A stretch of DNA of 64,000 nt from Ilyonectria destructans (lineage: Eukaryota; Ascomycota; Sordariomycetes; Hypocreales; Nectriaceae): positions 310,001 to 374,000 of the forward strand of contig JAHEWK010000014.1 of NCBI GenBank assembly GCA_020740775.1. The letters are read 5' to 3'. A program made the position numbers and the translations under genes. This document shows, piece by piece, positions 35,465-47,735 of the stretch (the first letter of the stretch is position 1; every line of letters starts with the position of its first letter). The notes under the pieces are model-generated. The model was not told the DNA's origin, did no database searches, and saw only the letters and a program-made list of their open reading frames with translations.

Positions 35465-36754
35465 TTAAGTTGAGGCGTAAACCTGTCCATAAGTGCTGAG
35501 GCTGGTCGCGCTGGTCATCAAGTTGTCGGTGGCGACCATCCAGTACGAATAGGCCTCGACGTAGTCAAGAGCCTCTAGCTTAGGGATAACCTCCTCGAGG
35601 AAGGCGGCGGTCTCCGCATCAGTAGCGGTGCCGAGCTCGGGAGCGAACTCAGTCAACCAGATAGGCTTGCCACAAAGCTTGTGGGCGGCCTCGAGCTGGG
35701 TGAAAAGGGTGTCGACGTAGGCAACCTGAGAATACCAGTGGATGTTGCAGAAATCATAGTGGCACTGCTCATCAAGAGCCTCGCAAGCATCGATCCAAGA
35801 CGAGAGCCACTCCAGGCCCTGGCCCGATTGACCACTGTTCGAGATTGAGGGAGCACCAATCTTAGCCTGGCCGGCAAAGGGGTTCATGTGGGTGACATGG
35901 GCACTGGCAGCAACAGCAGGAGTCATGTCAGCCTGGGATGGCATATCAGGCTCGTTGAAGCTAAAGAGCGCCTTGGAACCACTCTTGATAGCCGCGGCGG
36001 CAGCAGTGGCCCAGTCGTTGGTGTACATAGCATCGTCGCCATGGAGCAGAGGAATGAAGTTATAGGTGGAGTCAAGTTCGGTGCTTCCGGCACTCTGGGA
36101 GTAAGCACTCCAACCATAACCCCAGCCACAGTTGGGGCAGCTAGATCCAAAGGTGTTGGCCAGGGCAGCATCGTTGTAGGCCATACCGCGCTTGTGGGAG
36201 AGACCGGCGGAGCTTGAGGAGGATGAGGCGGTGGTGGCAGCAGCCTTCTTCGAAGTGGTGGTGGCGACAGCGGCCTTGGAGGTAGTAGCGACCTCCTCGA
36301 CAGCGACCTCGGATGTAGTCTCGGGGACAGCAGCGACTTCCTCAACAGAGGAGGTGGTGACCACAGCAGCCTCCTCGACGTTGGACTTGGGCTGGACGGC
36401 GGTTGTCAGGGTGGTCTGGACTGGTGCAACATAGGCAACGCTGGTCGAAGTGGAAGTGGGGACGACGACGACGGTGGTTGAGGTGGTAGTAGGGGCGCTG
36501 TCATAGCCGCCTCCAACTGCCTTGTTCTTCTTGGAGCCGGACTTGGTGGTGGTCGTAGTGGTTGAAGTGGAAGTGGCAGCGGCAGCCTCTTCCTGGCCCG
36601 GAGTGACCCAAACGGTAACCCACTCAGTAACCCACTCGGTCTCGAGAGCACGCTTGTTGATGTGCTGGTGACCGTGTCGGTGGAAGTTGAAGCCAAGAGC
36701 CGACTCGACGAGAGCGGCAGCGGCAGTGAGGAGAACAACCTTGTTAGCAACCAT
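35465..36754 (-). CDS. GH128 family secreted/cell-wall glucanase-like protein (Asl1-like)
   Basis: Single exon, 429 residues. A signal peptide (1-21) is followed by a dibasic site (KR, 34-35) and a Trp/Val/Thr motif (ETEWVTEWVTVWVT, 38-51) common in fungal wall proteins. About 130 residues of Ser/Thr/Val/Glu-rich, probably O-glycosylated stalk come next. The glycosyl hydrolase catalytic core runs from KRGMAYN (188-194) to the end. Family 128 uses two glutamates on a TIM barrel; the candidates are E268 in FNEPD (acid/base) and E369 in WLTEFA (nucleophile). Members cleave or bind beta-1,3-glucan and are found in the cell wall (S. pombe Asl1). The first ATG gives the signal peptide. The upstream region to 37.3 kb is CT-rich on this strand. 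A role in wall remodelling is inferred. Confidence 0.93.
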   Translation of the reverse strand: MVANKVVLLTAAAALVESALGFNFHRHGHQHINKRALETEWVTEWVTVWVTPGQEEAAAATSTSTTTTTTKSGSKKNKAVGGGYDSAPTTTSTTVVVVPTSTSTSVAYVAPVQTTLTTAVQPKSNVEEAAVVTTSSVEEVAAVPETTSEVAVEEVATTSKAAVATTTSKKAAATTASSSSSSAGLSHKRGMAYNDAALANTFGSSCPNCGWGYGWSAYSQSAGSTELDSTYNFIPLLHGDDAMYTNDWATAAAAAIKSGSKALFSFNEPDMPSQADMTPAVAASAHVTHMNPFAGQAKIGAPSISNSGQSGQGLEWLSSWIDACEALDEQCHYDFCNIHWYSQVAYVDTLFTQLEAAHKLCGKPIWLTEFAPELGTATDAETAAFLEEVIPKLEALDYVEAYSYWMVATDNLMTSATSLSTYGQVYAST

Positions 36755-39700
36755 GATGACGGAGTGTTGTGTGGATTGTTGTTGGTGTTGTTGATATAGA
36801 TATGTATGCGTATAAGGTCAGACGACGCTTAACGAAGGAGGACGGGTCAGTGGATGTCGAGGTTGACAGAATGACACCGTGGTCAACAGTTTGCAGCTTT
36901 GTATAAAGCGAATGAAAGTGTAATCGCAGACGATTGATTGGATTGGGTTGGATCACTGGGAGTGAGGCAACACAGAACAAGTCAATGAGAAGCGGTTGGA
37001 ACGATGTCGGCACGGCCGAAAGAGAGTGAGCAGAGCGATCTTTCAAAGACGCAAGAGTTGAATGAGTGCGATCAGCGTAGCTGCGCGAGAAAAAGAAAGG
37101 CAAACGAAGAGAGGATCTCGACGTTGGATAAAGAGAATGAAGCTGGGGACGATGATGAAGGAGAGAAAGGGGAGGAAACGCGAAACGAGGGGAGAGTCCC
37201 GGTTTTTCAACGAGGGTCCCGGTCGATCCAGGACGAGGGAAGGAAAACGACGAGGGATATCGGTGACTGCGGTAGGGTAGACGACGCTAGGTACATCTGA
37301 AGAGAATTAGTACGGGGTATCCATTGCAGTCAATGCCGCAGAGTGAGACTTCTCGGGAACGCCTACATCGGGTACCTGTCGTACGAAGCCTCAATCCAAG
37401 GAAGTGGGCAGGAGGTTCCCAGGGCGCCCCGAAAGCCCCGTTTCTATCCACTCCTTACGACTAGTACCTATCTACTGCAGGGACGGGCTTTCTAGTGCCC
37501 GTCCGTCGGCCGTCAGTGAGCTTGTCTTGGAGGAGTTCAGTGCACCCATTGGTCGTGCCTGCCGATTCTCCCATGCGTCCAAGCGGCCGTCCCTGCCTCC
37601 CCGGCGCCTTCTCTTGGCTGACTACTGGACAGTCCATGTCACTGGGTTACGCAGCGATTAATTTCTCACCAGCGGGTTTCATCTCTCGCCATCTCACGCA
37701 CACGTAGGCGCTTTCCATCCCATCTCCGTTCCTCACCATCCAGCGCAGATGCCAACAAATCGATGCCAAGCTGACACCAGCGCGCATGTCAGGGATATCC
37801 CAGGGTGATGTCAGGGGTCGGCATCTTGGCCGCCGCTGGCCGGTAGGTGGCGTCAAGCCCCAGACCCGACGGAACCTGACAGAAGACATATCGGGACACA
37901 CCAATACCCATGTTAGTATATCCTTGCCAATTCCGATTGGCTGGGACGTCGAAAACCAGGGCTCGGGCATCGACCCCATCGCCTCCTTGGGTCAACGTGG
38001 CAGGGTGCGATACGGGCAAAACGCCTTGGACCTGCCGTCGGTCTGACCTTGGCTTCCCTTAGCTGCGCTTTGTATGCCCTTGGATGCCCTCCTCCCCTCC
38101 AAGCTGCGGTCATCATCCACTCACATCGCTCTCGTAGCACACTGAAACGACCATAACAACGCCATTCTCTTTTTTCCTCTGCCCTTGCAGGGAGTCCGCT
38201 GTTTCGTGCTGCAGGTCCCGCTGCAGGAACAGGACGACGACGACGAATGGATGCTTCCTGTTGTTTGTGGCGGCTCCGCCATGCCCTTTCTTTTTCTCCA
38301 TCCGGTGAGATTTCTCGCCACTGACTGGTGGACAGCCGAATGTCATCTGTCTCTCTCTGATCAGGCTGTGTTGGTGGGCTCGATTCATCCCGTCTTCCCT
38401 CCCGTTCTCAACCTGGGATGTCAAGTACAGCACGCAGTACAGCAATATAGTACTTCTCGCAGGCTGAGCTTAGCAGCATGTGAAAACTACGCGTTTTTGC
38501 CTGACTCGCCCAGCGTGTCCACTCGCCTCCACCATTCCAGCCGGCATGCAACCTGAATACTGTACACCAAAAGACCGCCTGTGCCACGTCCACGTATGGA
38601 ACTCACCCGGCACTTGCTCACCTCGGGTTCGAGAGCCTACCGGGATGCTCGGCGAGTCTTACGTATGCGCGTCTTTACGAGCCCCAAGGCTTTTTCTCAG
38701 TGCTCAAAAGCTTTAAAAACCCTGAGCTGAAGCTTGGGTCTTGCTTATTCTTGGCAGACTACCACTCTGCCACTTTCTCGTGACTGCGGCCGGTCTGGTC
38801 TCCATATCGAATCCTACGCCCGTACCCTGCAAAAATGGTACACCAAAATCCCCCGACTCCCACTGTCCCGGGCCGGCGAACCAACATTGCTCGCACGCTC
38901 CACGTCATGGTGCCATCATCTAGGGCTCCCACCGGTCGGCCTGTGGCCTGACAAAGCACAACCCAAGCGAGGGAGCCAGCAGTCTTGGCTTTTTCCCGAC
39001 CAGCCCCCTGGGATCGCTGCGCTGAGGGCCACGTTGCCCCCTAACCAGCTTCGTGCTTAGCCTGCCCCTGTGGATACAATAACCGAAATTACTCCCGCCG
39101 CCACGGGGCCGCCTCCTTCCACGCGTCCACTTGGCTTCCGTCTTGTTGCCTCTCTTCGCCATATTGAGCAAAATTTCGAAAAGCTTAGCCACGATCGATG
39201 ACAAGGGGTAGAGCAACTGCGAAGATGATCGTGGCCTAAAGCCAGAGGATTCAAATGCTCGCGCCGATGCAAGATGATGTGCGGGCGGAGGACCCGACTG
39301 CCGTGCTGATCTCTCCAGCTTGCTCCCGATGATGTGTGCGTACGCCTGTTGGGACCTAGCTCATGCACTCTGCTCAACGACAGACGTGATGCGACTTTGC
39401 TTTCGCCCCAACCAGGTCTGGTTAACATCACCAGTATGCCAGATAACGGTATTGTTTTCTCGAGTTCCTTCAGCTCGCTGCCCGATGTCACATCTGGTCT
39501 GACCATGTCTATGTGTCTGACGTGGGATGCTCAACACTCATCCGATGTTGAGTGTTGGCTTGTTTCGTCTTGACTGCGTCAAACCATACCCCGGCTCATT
39601 ACATCCCCCCGCCCATGCAAGATCTGATCATCCGGCTTCGTCCATATCACGTCCACAGCGTGCAATCTCGGGTGATATTGTTATCTTGCCGTATCCCAGC

Positions 39701-41987
39701 AACTTGCGGGGACCACCGTCCAGTTGCTTTTCTATACATAGGAGTGATGAATCGGTAATCATTGCTGGCTGTAGCGTCGGCCCGGATTCAAGGACGCATA
39801 AACAAGCAATCCCCGACCGCGTCTACCCGGCATTCTCGGCTTCTGAACAAATTCATGGGGGCCAAGAGCGCATCTGCCAAAGCTGAAGCGTGTCTCGGCA
39901 GCATCACGTGTAGACTGGCCGGGATGAGCAATGCTGGTGTTTTGATGTTGACGCTTGGTGCTGGTGACGAGCATACCCCCGACGTGCTGACCACGGCAAC
40001 CTGTTTCACAACACGTAGCCATCATGAGAAGTATATGGAGCTCAAACTTGGACGACGAAGTATTCGGTACAAGATAGGAGCACCTGCATTTTGTCTTGTC
40101 GCTGACCCTTATGAGCACCACCTACGTTACGATGGTCTGCGTGATAAGCTGATTGTATCGGCATCTCAGCCCAGTGGATTACAGCAAGGGTGAACCGGTT
40201 CGAAACACAATGCTTCGATCCAACCATGAGTTGGATCGACAAGGGAGGGACTGGGGCGAGAATCTGATAGTTCTACGTGCCCTTCGCGGTCAAATTATCA
40301 ACAAGTCAACGTCATCGTTCAGCCATATTTAACCAACGAGGGCAATGTCAAATATACCAAAGAGAAATATGCACATGCCGCAGTTAATAAAGTACTTGTA
40401 ATATGTTGCCCATCCCCCAGTGAGAAATAAAACGATGCCTGATACTGTGCTGTACGTAGATGGCAAAATGCGTGGCTGGTATAGGGTAGCTGAGATGGAG
40501 TTTGGAGAAGGAGGAGCCAGAAGCTAAGCAAGGTAGTTCGTAATGTGTTAAGGCAAGCATCGAAATCCTGCCATCTAATTTAATACTTTATGATACCCTC
40601 TGGAATATTTGTATCGGTCATCCCTCGTTTGATAAAATTACTGTTTTCTCAATCAAAGCGTGCTAGTGCGTAACACGTAAGTTGTCACCCCCTACCATAA
40701 AAACAAGCCGGCTAGATCAAGTCAGGTTTGGTCGGGTGTTTTTCCGTGTCAGCAATTATGGCAATACTCATCAAAGTGGGAACTCCGATACCAAGTTTGG
40801 TAACATGTACTTGATTTTTTAATAATGCGATCCAGGCTGTGTCTTCTTGCGATGCGGATTGTACAACCGCTCGTGCTAGAGCTAAGCCTGGAGGCTTATC
40901 ACTATGGCTGATTACAGTGCCTTAGGCAAAATACCCGCCAGGTCGAGTTGGGTGAATACGGCATAAAATTGCTGGATATGGCGTTTGGACAAATTGGCTA
41001 TAGCCTGACTCGCGAGTAGTCACATTGTGTAATAAACCATTGGATTTGGGTATATAAAGTACCCTTTCCTGCACCGTATTTCTGGTGTGTCGGACTCGGA
41101 GGGAAAGGGGAAAACTTGAAGACAAAAACAAGACTCCTTGATTTTGCAGGCCGAATAGGAAATAGTTGTATTCTCCTCACGATACAGAATCTTCGTTTGG
41201 GTCAAGTCACACGAATGTTGGCTGAGCTTTGCAATTGACAGGTGCTGATAGACTAGTTCACGAGCCGGTAGACGCCAAGTGCCCTTCAACGCGCCTGCCT
41301 TTGCCGCTTGCACTATTTTTGTGTGTGGTACTTCTCTTCGATTGGGAGGCGGGTGAGTAAAGAATGGGGACAGAGGAATTTCTGTTGCAGCCCTGAAGGC
41401 ATTAAGCGGTGAGCATCTTTAAATGATGGACTGGCTGGGGTATTCTCTGGGGCCTGCCGCGGGGTGAACGATGGCTTAAGCGCATGATAGGCTACTTTTC
41501 GTTCCTAAGCGCCGGTCATTCTGGCAATCGTCCATGGCGAATTGTCTCGCCTCCCATTTCGGTTTACCGGGTGAGCTAGAAGTAGTGATCCTATGTAATC
41601 AACTTCAAACCCATGCTGCATTCTGCCTGCGTTGGTCTCCACCAGAAACGGCCGCCTGGCCTATAGCCAGGCGGCGGGTTTCTAGCCGGAGGAACTGAAC
41701 CATACTGTCGGGAGGAATCGAAACAGGTCGGCGGCTATGCACAGTGGGACGGTCACAACACACCCAATTGAATTGAAGCATTTCTTGCCTCTGTGCTAAA
41801 ATTATCAATGCTCGAAACACATCCTGGGTGGGGAATGAAGATTCCTGGCCATACATTAAGCCCATTCCCCAGCCTGATCTGCTGTTGACAACTCAGACAT
41901 TGACGCCACCGTAATAATCGACATTTCCTACGTTTACCTCGAGGTGCGTAGTGCTGAAGAAGGGTCGGCTTCAAGACCGCTGCAGAA
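36755..41987. other. Gene-free region between divergent GH128 and membrane-protein genes
   Basis: 36755-37300 is pyrimidine-rich on the minus strand and is probably the GH128 promoter and leader. 37.4-40.2 kb is unremarkable, with short overlapping frames. 40.3-41.3 kb is AT-rich and may be decayed repeat sequence; a TATATAAAG motif lies at 41050. A strong hairpin followed by CTAG lies at 41644-41685. No gene recognised. Confidence 0.45.
41644..41685. other. GC-rich perfect hairpin followed by CTAG
   Basis: GCCGCCTGGC (41651-41660), a 5-base loop CTATA, then its exact complement (41666-41675). The arms extend outward with one or two mismatches to AGAAAC/GTTTCT. CTAG follows six bases after the stem (41682-41685). 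The layout resembles a Helitron 3' end (hairpin plus CTRR), but the 5' TC end and helicase are not seen. A Rho-independent-terminator reading does not apply in a nuclear genome. Confidence 0.5.
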
Positions 41988-43943
41988 ATGGTTGCTTCTT
42001 TGCGCTCCGACTCCGAATCCGGCTCCAGTCCCGGCACCGCACTCAATTCCAGCTCCAGCTCCGGCTCCAAGAGGGTCCCGCCTTTTAAGGCGCATTGGGT
42101 AACGCCCACCCTTATGATCGGAAGTCTTTTGTTTGGCATTTTACTGGCTGTTGGCCATCACCTTTTTTATAATTCGATCAATGGACAAATCGTTTCGAGT
42201 TCCGATCAGCAAGTATGGAATCTCCGTGTCGGCACTGGGATGGCGTTCCTGGTCAAGGCTTCTCTCACGGCAGCCGCCAGCTTGGCTTATACTCAACTCC
42301 TCTGGCACACGTTAAGATCCCAGGAAATATCTCTTAATGGGATAGATGCCGTCTTCAGTGTCGTCAACAATATCTATGGATTTACAACAATGGAAATCTG
42401 GGTCCGTTGCCCAGCCTTGGTCGGTATTGCATTTATTATCTGGTAAGGATCGTGGGTTGTCGTCACAAGGACATGCTGACAAAGAGCTTCAGGCTGTTGC
42501 CATTTGTTGCCATCATAACACCCTCGGCGCTTACAGTCCAGGCATCTCAGCTGCTGAATGAGTCAACCATCCTGATGCCAATACCTGTCATCGATTATAC
42601 CTACGCCAAGACGTATGCCGAATCCGCAAGAGCTGGGGGCGGCGGTTATGCCGCTCCATCCAACGCAATAGCGAGATTGACAGCAGCAGTTGCCTCGCAA
42701 GGCTCTATCGCACACATTGCAGCACCTTTCTCCAACTGTTCCTACTCAGTCGAATTTTACGGACCTTCCATATCCTGCGCAGCGATCCCTATTGATTCCC
42801 CCCTTTCAAAACGAGTCCACACCCCCCAATTCGGCTCTCAGCCTATCACCAGCTATGTTGGATTTGTTCCATTGGGCCAAGGCAATCAAACCAAACAATT
42901 CCAAGCCATTTGGGGCTTGAACGAGACTATGAAGGATTCAACTTCATTCTCAACGATCGACCAGTCATACTCATCCGATGACCACGCAAGGCTTTTTGTT
43001 ATTGTTCCAGGCTTTACCGTGGTCGCTAATGAGACATTTGAATGTGGTCTTTACAACTCATCATATGTTGTGGACTTTACGTTCGAAAACGGTCAACAGG
43101 ACGTCACCGTGCGAAATATGACCAGGATCAACGGCGTTACGTCCAGCACAATGAGTGACGGGATGAACCTCGACGTCCCAAAGGTTGCAGCTACCGCTAT
43201 TTTTCAAGTGCTCAGTAGCCTCCTGGTCGGAACCCTGACATATTCTCAATATGGTTTTATAACAGCAACAAACACCCACATCACTTCTACTATTCTTATG
43301 CAAACCCTGGAGATGAAAAGACTGGCGGAGAGTACGATCGGCCTGGACGGAGAACCAACGGAAGAACAATCATTGGCAAATATGACCATGAGTAAAGCGT
43401 TGGAACAAGTCGTGACAAATACAACGCTGAGTCTTTTCAGCAATTCATTCTTTCTGTGAGTACTTCCGATGAAAGAGATTGCTCAATGGTAGCTAATGCA
43501 AACTTTTTGAAAGCCAAAACGAAACTACAGCTTCTATAGGAGAAGTTAAAGTACGAACATCGCAAAACGAATACATATACAAACCGCGCAATCTAGCCAT
43601 TGCTTATGGCATTAGTGCTTCTCTTACTTTCTCCGTGGTCATAATTGGCTTCGTCTGCATCTGGGTTTCATCTTTGTCCTTTGGATCATCGTTTTCAACT
43701 ATACTACGCACGACTCGAAACCCAGAGTTGGACGCTTTGTTGGAGAATGACGAGAACAGGGGTGCCGAGCCATTACCCAAAGGTATCGCAAGATCGAAGT
43801 TGGGCTTTCAGCACCTCACATGCGACGAAGGACTAAAAACGGGAGGCGTATTTATAGTTCCGGGTAAGGGACCAGCTGCAGAACAGAGGAACCCACGAAG
43901 GGCTCCAAGTCAAGAGTCTATAGAGCCTACTTATTTTTTCTAG
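41988..43943 (+). CDS. Large fungal membrane protein of unknown function
   Basis: Exons 41988-42442, 42493-43455 and 43514-43943 (introns 50 and 58 nt) give 615 residues. A Ser-rich N-terminus precedes two to four helices in the first ~190 residues: MIGSLLFGILLAVGHHLF, FLVKASLTAAASLAYTQLLW and CPALVGIAFIIWLLPFVAII. A large non-cytosolic domain follows, with many N-glycosylation sites and paired cysteines. A C-terminal helix (IAYGISASLTFSVVIIGFVCIWV) leads to a cytosolic tail. The plan matches a family abundant in filamentous ascomycetes and often mislabelled 'formylmethionine deformylase-like'; I see no deformylase motif. The function is unknown. The ATG at 41988 sits just upstream of the conserved FKAHWVTPTLMIG. 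Confidence 0.85.
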
Positions 43944-45244
43944 ATGACTTTAATACAATATATCTGTAAATTCTTTTTTAAAAAATGAGAGAGCCAGTGC
44001 TCATCAGTGCTTTGCTTTTGGTCGATGGTGATGATGTTAGCACATTGGATTGGCGCCTTTAAAATTAGGTGCGCGGTATAATGTTGCATTATTCGTGAAA
44101 GGGAATACTTGCAGCTTCCTATGTCGACCAACAATGAGGCGCCTCAGTGCTACCTGGAATGGTGGCTTACATGCACAAGTGCTTGCTTTGCTGCAGCAAG
44201 TTGTGACATTCTAGACGGGGCTCGGTGCTACGTGCTATAAAAAGATTGAACCAAATTGTCCGTTATATTTTCTCGGAGACAAGCGCAGGGTAACGGATTA
44301 AGATGGAAACGAGGGCTGCTGGAACTCAAGTTAGGCGAAATTACTGACATCATCGTATTGTGAACAAATATGAAATGTCCATTGAGGGTGCTCTAGACAG
44401 TAGACACACGATTCCTCGTCACGTCACCTTAGTTTCTAGGCAGCATTTCAGGGTACAGAGTGCCCGCTCAGCCACAACTGTCACAACTAGGCAGCAGGGA
44501 ACATTGCAGAATCTACTACTACGCAGTTGGTTGGTGGATGGCAGAGGTCATCTCGTTTGCCTCATTGGGCAGAAGTGGCTGTACACGGTTGAGCCTCTCG
44601 CCTGGTCAGAACTGGACGGAAGACGGCACTGAATGAGCTGCCATTTAGTTGGTCGGAATAAGGTTAGGGGACGGATAAGACCCGTGAAGCCCCAGCACAC
44701 CAGTGGAGGCAGCCAAACAAACGACCCCAGGGCTGGTGTTAGGGTTGCACCACTAAAAAGGGAATAATACCGCGAGAGGCGGCCGATTGATGACCCGCTC
44801 ACTCTCCCAGGGCTGAGGCACTGCCACCTCCATGTCATTTACCACACCCCCACTGAGCCACCAAGAGCATCCACTACACGCCCGCTACAACCCGCTACAG
44901 CTCGGCTCAGCATCCGCTGGAGGGGCCCTGGAGCTTCGAAGGGGGAATCGTCAACGCCTTGGCTCACACGTGACAATGCGCGCCTCTCATTCGTGCAAGT
45001 CACATCTTGAGCACTCTCCACGGGTCATTCAACGCCTCCCATCTCACCAAATCCTCTTCCCATATTCAAACAAGAGAGCCCTGGATGCGGACCTAAACGA
45101 CACTTTTGGATTGATTCCGCAAGTCGACCATCCAGATATCTACCAGACGCGCATTCCAGACTCCAAATAGCAGCTCGACCTACAGCTACGTTAGCTGGCC
45201 ACTAGCAACTGAACCCGAGAGGGAAGCAAACCACCATCCCAACC
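43944..45244. other. Intergenic region upstream of the Zn2Cys6 gene
   Basis: 43944-44640 is AT-rich with a TATAAAAA motif at 44236 and a 12-bp palindrome TGAGGCGCCTCA (44135-44146). 44640-45244 is GC-richer with CCCACT/CACCCC sequence and is the likely promoter and leader. A 112-codon frame at 44832-45170 lies in the leader; I see no support for it as a gene. Confidence 0.45.
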
Positions 45245-46850
45245 ATGGATATCAACCAGCAATTCTCACCAGGGCTACTGTCTTTCACCGACCAGCCCGA
45301 CTTTGACTATGGCGCATTCCTCCAAGGCGACGAGATCGGCTTTCCGGAGAGTGTCCAGGGGAACCCAACCAATGCTGGCGGCTTCTCAGACGACTCGGGC
45401 AAAGCAACCCCGCCAAGCTCAGATAACCGGAGCACCTCGAATGCGAGCACCGAGCTTGCGCGCCGGGTCCCAGCACAGAAGCAGAGGTTGGAAAGAAGAG
45501 GCCACACCAAGAGTCGTAGGGGATGCTACAACTGCAAGAGAAGGCGTATAAAGGTATTTCGCCCATACGTGCTCGTCGTGACTTGGGCTAAACCCCTGCC
45601 AGTGCCAGGAGACGCGTCCGGCTTGCGGCCACTGCGCGAAGACAGGTCTCAAGTGTGAATATCCCGCTCTGCCCCAAATAGTCCACCAGGTAAGCTGAAC
45701 TGGGCAGTTGCCGTTACATCGAATGGGACGAGCAGCCGCATGCTAACAGTGACATAGCCGCATCACCAGATCCCACTGTTCAGTCTTCAAGACATGCGCT
45801 TCTTTCAGCATTTCTTGACGCAGTGCTACCCCCACCACCCCCTGAAACAAGAAGAGATTTGGACGCACGAGATTCCTTGTATCGCGCACAACGTATGGAC
45901 CCCCTCAAGGAACGCTGTCCTCACTGAACGAGTTGGCTGACGTTTGCAGTATGAGTTCCTTATGCACGCTCTCCTTGGGTTCTCAGCGTCACAGTTGATC
46001 GCGTCCGACCCTAGCGTGACCACGTCAGCTATGAACCACCGCATCAAGGCAATCAAAGCTATCAAGAAGCGGTTGGCGGAGACGTCCAAGACGACCATAA
46101 CATACGAGGAAGCCAACGCCATGGTGGCAACCTGCTACGCCTTGACCTTCCAGTCCGTCAGCCTCGAAGACGGGCTTGCCGAGTACATGACCTTTATCCG
46201 CGGCATCATGATCGTGGGGATGCAGATGGTGTTTCGTGGGATTCAACCAATCTTTGGCAACATGATGGAGCAGGAGCAGGACGCCGTCCTCGAGCCACTT
46301 ATGCAGAACCTACCCCTCATTCAGAAGACCTGGGCTGACACTGCTTTGGAAGCCGTCACAAACCTAAAGGCGTTGTGCCTCGAACAGATAGAACTTGAGT
46401 ATCAACAGTCGCTCGTTGACATTGTGCAAAATCTCTACCTCAACTCTTGGGATGGTAATTATTTCCGCATACCACGGACCGAAGGTCATAGCTAATTTGA
46501 CCATCGCAGCATACAAGTCGTACACCAAGCAGTACGGATGGTGGATGCTCCTCCCGCACAACTCGTTCCAGGAACTCATCAACCCCAACAACCAGGTCAT
46601 GCTCTTGCTACACGCGCACTGGATCTCGCTCAACGAGATTATGGAATTCATCACGCAGCAAGACCTGCAGGTGCGGGAGAAGTCGCCAACTCCCCGAGAA
46701 GGCCAGGCGGATATTGATCCTGGGTTCCATCGGTGGCTTAAGTATATCAATTCGCACGTGGACTATGAACACCAAATGTACAACCAGTGGCCGATGTGGG
46801 TGGAGGATCAGCTGAACCAGGATATCACGTTCTTCGGCAAGACTGGCTAG
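45245..46850 (+). CDS. Zn2Cys6 fungal transcription factor
   Basis: Exons 45245-45553, 45603-45689, 45758-45892, 45950-46454 and 46510-46850 give 458 residues; all introns are 49-68 nt. The binuclear zinc cluster is complete, with ligands C94, C97, C104, C111, C114 and C121 (CX2CX6CX6CX2CX6C). It is built across intron 1, which falls exactly before C104. A basic arm (RRGHTKSRRG) precedes it. The C-terminal ~330 residues are the helical regulatory region seen in Upc2-like C6 factors (HHPLKQEEIW, FLMHALLGFSASQLI, MVATCYALTFQSVSL). It is a nuclear DNA-binding regulator and probably recognises CGG triplets. The target pathway is unknown, and its neighbours do not form a metabolic cluster. Confidence 0.92.
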
Positions 46851-47735
46851 AGACATGACTTGTGTCATTTGATGGGCATGCTTTCTCGGGAGGCTATGAG
46901 ACATGGAAAATATGGATCGGGCTTGGGATTACCCTGGGTATCATCATGTGCCTGGATTTGGTGTTTTCTTTTGGCTTTCAAGCGTGGCGCATGGGATGGA
47001 CCCGGTTTGAAGGACAAGTGGAAAACAACCCCTGTCTCATCAAGTTGGCAATTGAAGATTGTAATCCCCACTCCCGTCTAAAGCTTAAAACATCATCCAT
47101 ATGAGACACGCGGCCTTGATGGCTTCGGCGCGGCTCGTATCACCTCGCAGCATCAACCCTTAAGAGGGAAAGGTCTAGCATAATGGCCGGGCAAACCTTC
47201 CTGCGTCATTATCATGACAATGCCCGCCAGACAACCAGCAATCGAGGTCCACAGATGTGGTTTAGCGCGTTCACTCATGCCCGTGGCACCTTGGCTCCGC
47301 CTCCATGGGTATGATTGCGCGACGCTGATTGGGCCTCTTGGATCTCGCATTCATCGTATTTCGCGATATTCAGAACCACAGCGGGGTTGTCAGTGCAAGG
47401 GACCAATCAGAAGCCAAGCGGCCGCAACAGGGCTGAGACGGGCAGCCTGCGACGACCATTGGAATGTGGCGGTGATGGTCCGTATTTCGCGTTGGGCTCT
47501 TAGCGAGGCGAGCATGAGGCACTGAAGGAAGGTTCGTCGAGTATATAGATGGAGGCTTTCGGCGTGGAGGAGGAGAAGACATTCAAGAAGAGCAGCAGAC
47601 CCGCACTTCAATAACACGACTTACACGAAAGAGATCTGCACTAAGAAACACGGCGAATAACTCCACCATCTACTACAAGGAGACGTCTGCTCTGTAGATC
47701 GCCTTCAACAACCTCAATAACACCGCTGTTACATA
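46851..47735. other. Intergenic region, promoter of the next gene
   Basis: 3' UTR of the zinc-cluster gene, then the promoter of the gene at 47736. Nothing else is supported; an 80-codon hydrophobic frame at 46862-47104 lies in the 3' UTR. Confidence 0.5.
47542..47549 (+). promoter_or_regulatory. TATA-like box for the gene at 47736
   Basis: TATATAGA lies 187 bp before the ATG, followed by an A/C-rich leader (CAACAACCTCAATAACACC), the usual layout of a strongly transcribed fungal gene. Position-based inference only. Confidence 0.4.

Noticed and set aside
44135..44146. 12-bp palindrome TGAGGCGCCTCA
   Set aside because: Single short palindrome without a partner site or positional context; could be a binding site but nothing supports it.
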